Shown here piece after piece: positions 5,001-5,573 of a stretch of DNA of 5,573 bases. Every line of letters begins with the position of its first letter. Within the stretch, counting starts at the first letter, position 1. This DNA comes from CAKTOF01 sp964523945 (GTDB lineage: Bacteria; Bacillota; Clostridia; Oscillospirales; Oscillospiraceae). The stretch covers positions 1 through 5,573 of the forward strand of contig CAZGBU010000122.1 of assembly GCA_964523945.1 (NCBI GenBank), in the 5' to 3' direction. The position numbers and the translations under genes are program-made. Under the pieces are notes generated by a model, which saw only the letters and a list, made by a program, of their open reading frames with translations, was not told the origin of the DNA and ran no database searches.

Positions 5001-5573
5001 ATGAACAAGTACCACGCACAACCGCTTGATCTGATGCAGTACATCAACACAAAATATCATGAACCGTTTATCCATATGCGCCTTGAACTGGAGCGGCCGC
5101 TGGATACCGCCCGGCTGACGGCGGCGCTGGAGCAGCTCCTCGCCGTATTTCCAATCCTGAAATGCCGGTATGAGAGCGGGGAAAACGTCTTCGTGGAACA
5201 GGAGGACCTGACCGGCGGCGATTTGCTCTGCCTGGATGACGGCGCGGAGCGGGAGGCGACCATAACGGAATCGCTGGACATGAGGAGGCAGCTGATCCGG
5301 TTTACCGTTTCCGGCTGTACGCTGTATGTCACCGTGAGCCATCTGGTGTGCGACGGTGCCAGCTTCAAACAGCTGCTCTATCTGCTGTGCAGCTTATATA
5401 ACGGCAGCTTCGACGGGGACGGCGGATCTCTGATGAACCGCTCGTTTTCCCAGTTGACAGAGGGGAAAAGCGGCCCAGCTGGGACGCTTCCCATGCTGTT
5501 GTCCATGCTGAAAAACTACAAAAACCGGCCGATTTATGAGAAAACGACAGCAGAGCGCGCACAGCTGATCGAA
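5001..5573 (+). CDS. Stand-alone condensation-domain/acyltransferase-fold protein (3' truncated)
   Basis: The frame is open for 191 codons to the window end. Complete relatives are roughly 400-450 residues, so only the N-terminal half is present. The start resembles condensation/CoA-dependent acyltransferase proteins: LERPLDTARLTAALEQLLAV followed by FPILKCRY. The catalytic-type motif is SHLVCDG at 113-119, with His114, Asp118 and Gly119; the first His of the classical HHxxxDG is Ser113. Such proteins transfer acyl groups from CoA or carrier-protein thioesters to an alcohol or amine (NRPS C domains, PapA-like and alcohol acetyltransferase-like enzymes). No carrier-protein or adenylation domain is seen in the window. 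Located 47 nt after the cardiolipin synthase gene on the same strand with no terminator between, it is probably co-transcribed. A lipid or lipid-headgroup acceptor is an inference from that context, and substrate is otherwise unassignable. Confidence 0.8.
   Translation, partial: MNKYHAQPLDLMQYINTKYHEPFIHMRLELERPLDTARLTAALEQLLAVFPILKCRYESGENVFVEQEDLTGGDLLCLDDGAEREATITESLDMRRQLIRFTVSGCTLYVTVSHLVCDGASFKQLLYLLCSLYNGSFDGDGGSLMNRSFSQLTEGKSGPAGTLPMLLSMLKNYKNRPIYEKTTAERAQLIE

Noticed and set aside
1..5573. CRISPR arrays, tRNA or rRNA genes, insertion sequences
   Set aside because: No regularly spaced direct repeats, cloverleaf-like segments, transposase motifs or terminal inverted repeats were seen on either strand.

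Overview
The window looks like a moderately GC-rich, SLH-anchored Firmicute of the class Clostridia, possibly a gut Oscillospiraceae-type genome. That placement is inferred from strong AGGAGG ribosome binding sites, an S-layer-homology surface protein with a right-handed beta-helix and a Listeria-Bacteroides-type repeat, an HxlR regulator and a Firmicute-style cardiolipin synthase. No rRNA or other taxonomic marker is present. A block of exactly 100 N (3530-3629) marks a draft scaffold join, and both ends of the window cut through genes.

Left part (1-1800, minus strand). A large secreted surface protein starts at 1513 and stays open to base 1. It has a signal peptide, a beta-helix-like Thr/Val/Gly-rich region, a Listeria-Bacteroides repeat, a Pro/Ser/Glu linker and the first residues of an SLH domain. 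Upstream are a clear promoter, with a perfect 12-bp palindrome on its -10, and a roughly 104-nt leader containing three inverted repeats. A very strong hairpin at 1755-1793 separates it from the gene above.

Middle (1796-3012). An HxlR-family regulator (minus, GTG start) and an NAD(P)-binding oxidoreductase (plus) form a divergent pair. Between them is a 16-bp perfect palindrome placed between the -35 and -10 of the regulator promoter and just upstream of the -35 of the oxidoreductase promoter. This is the layout expected of a locally acting autoregulated repressor, as in the E. coli ytfH/ytfG (qorR/qorB) pair. A terminator follows the oxidoreductase.

Right part (3161-5573, plus strand). Three co-directional genes form a probable operon: an 83-residue helical protein of unknown function, a cardiolipin synthase whose apparent TTG start overlaps the previous stop codon and whose N-terminal membrane region is interrupted by the assembly gap, and a stand-alone condensation/acyltransferase-fold protein with an HxxxDG motif, cut by the window end. 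The pairing of a phospholipid synthase with a free-standing condensation-type acyltransferase is the most intriguing part of the window. It suggests, without proving, a membrane-lipid modification function.
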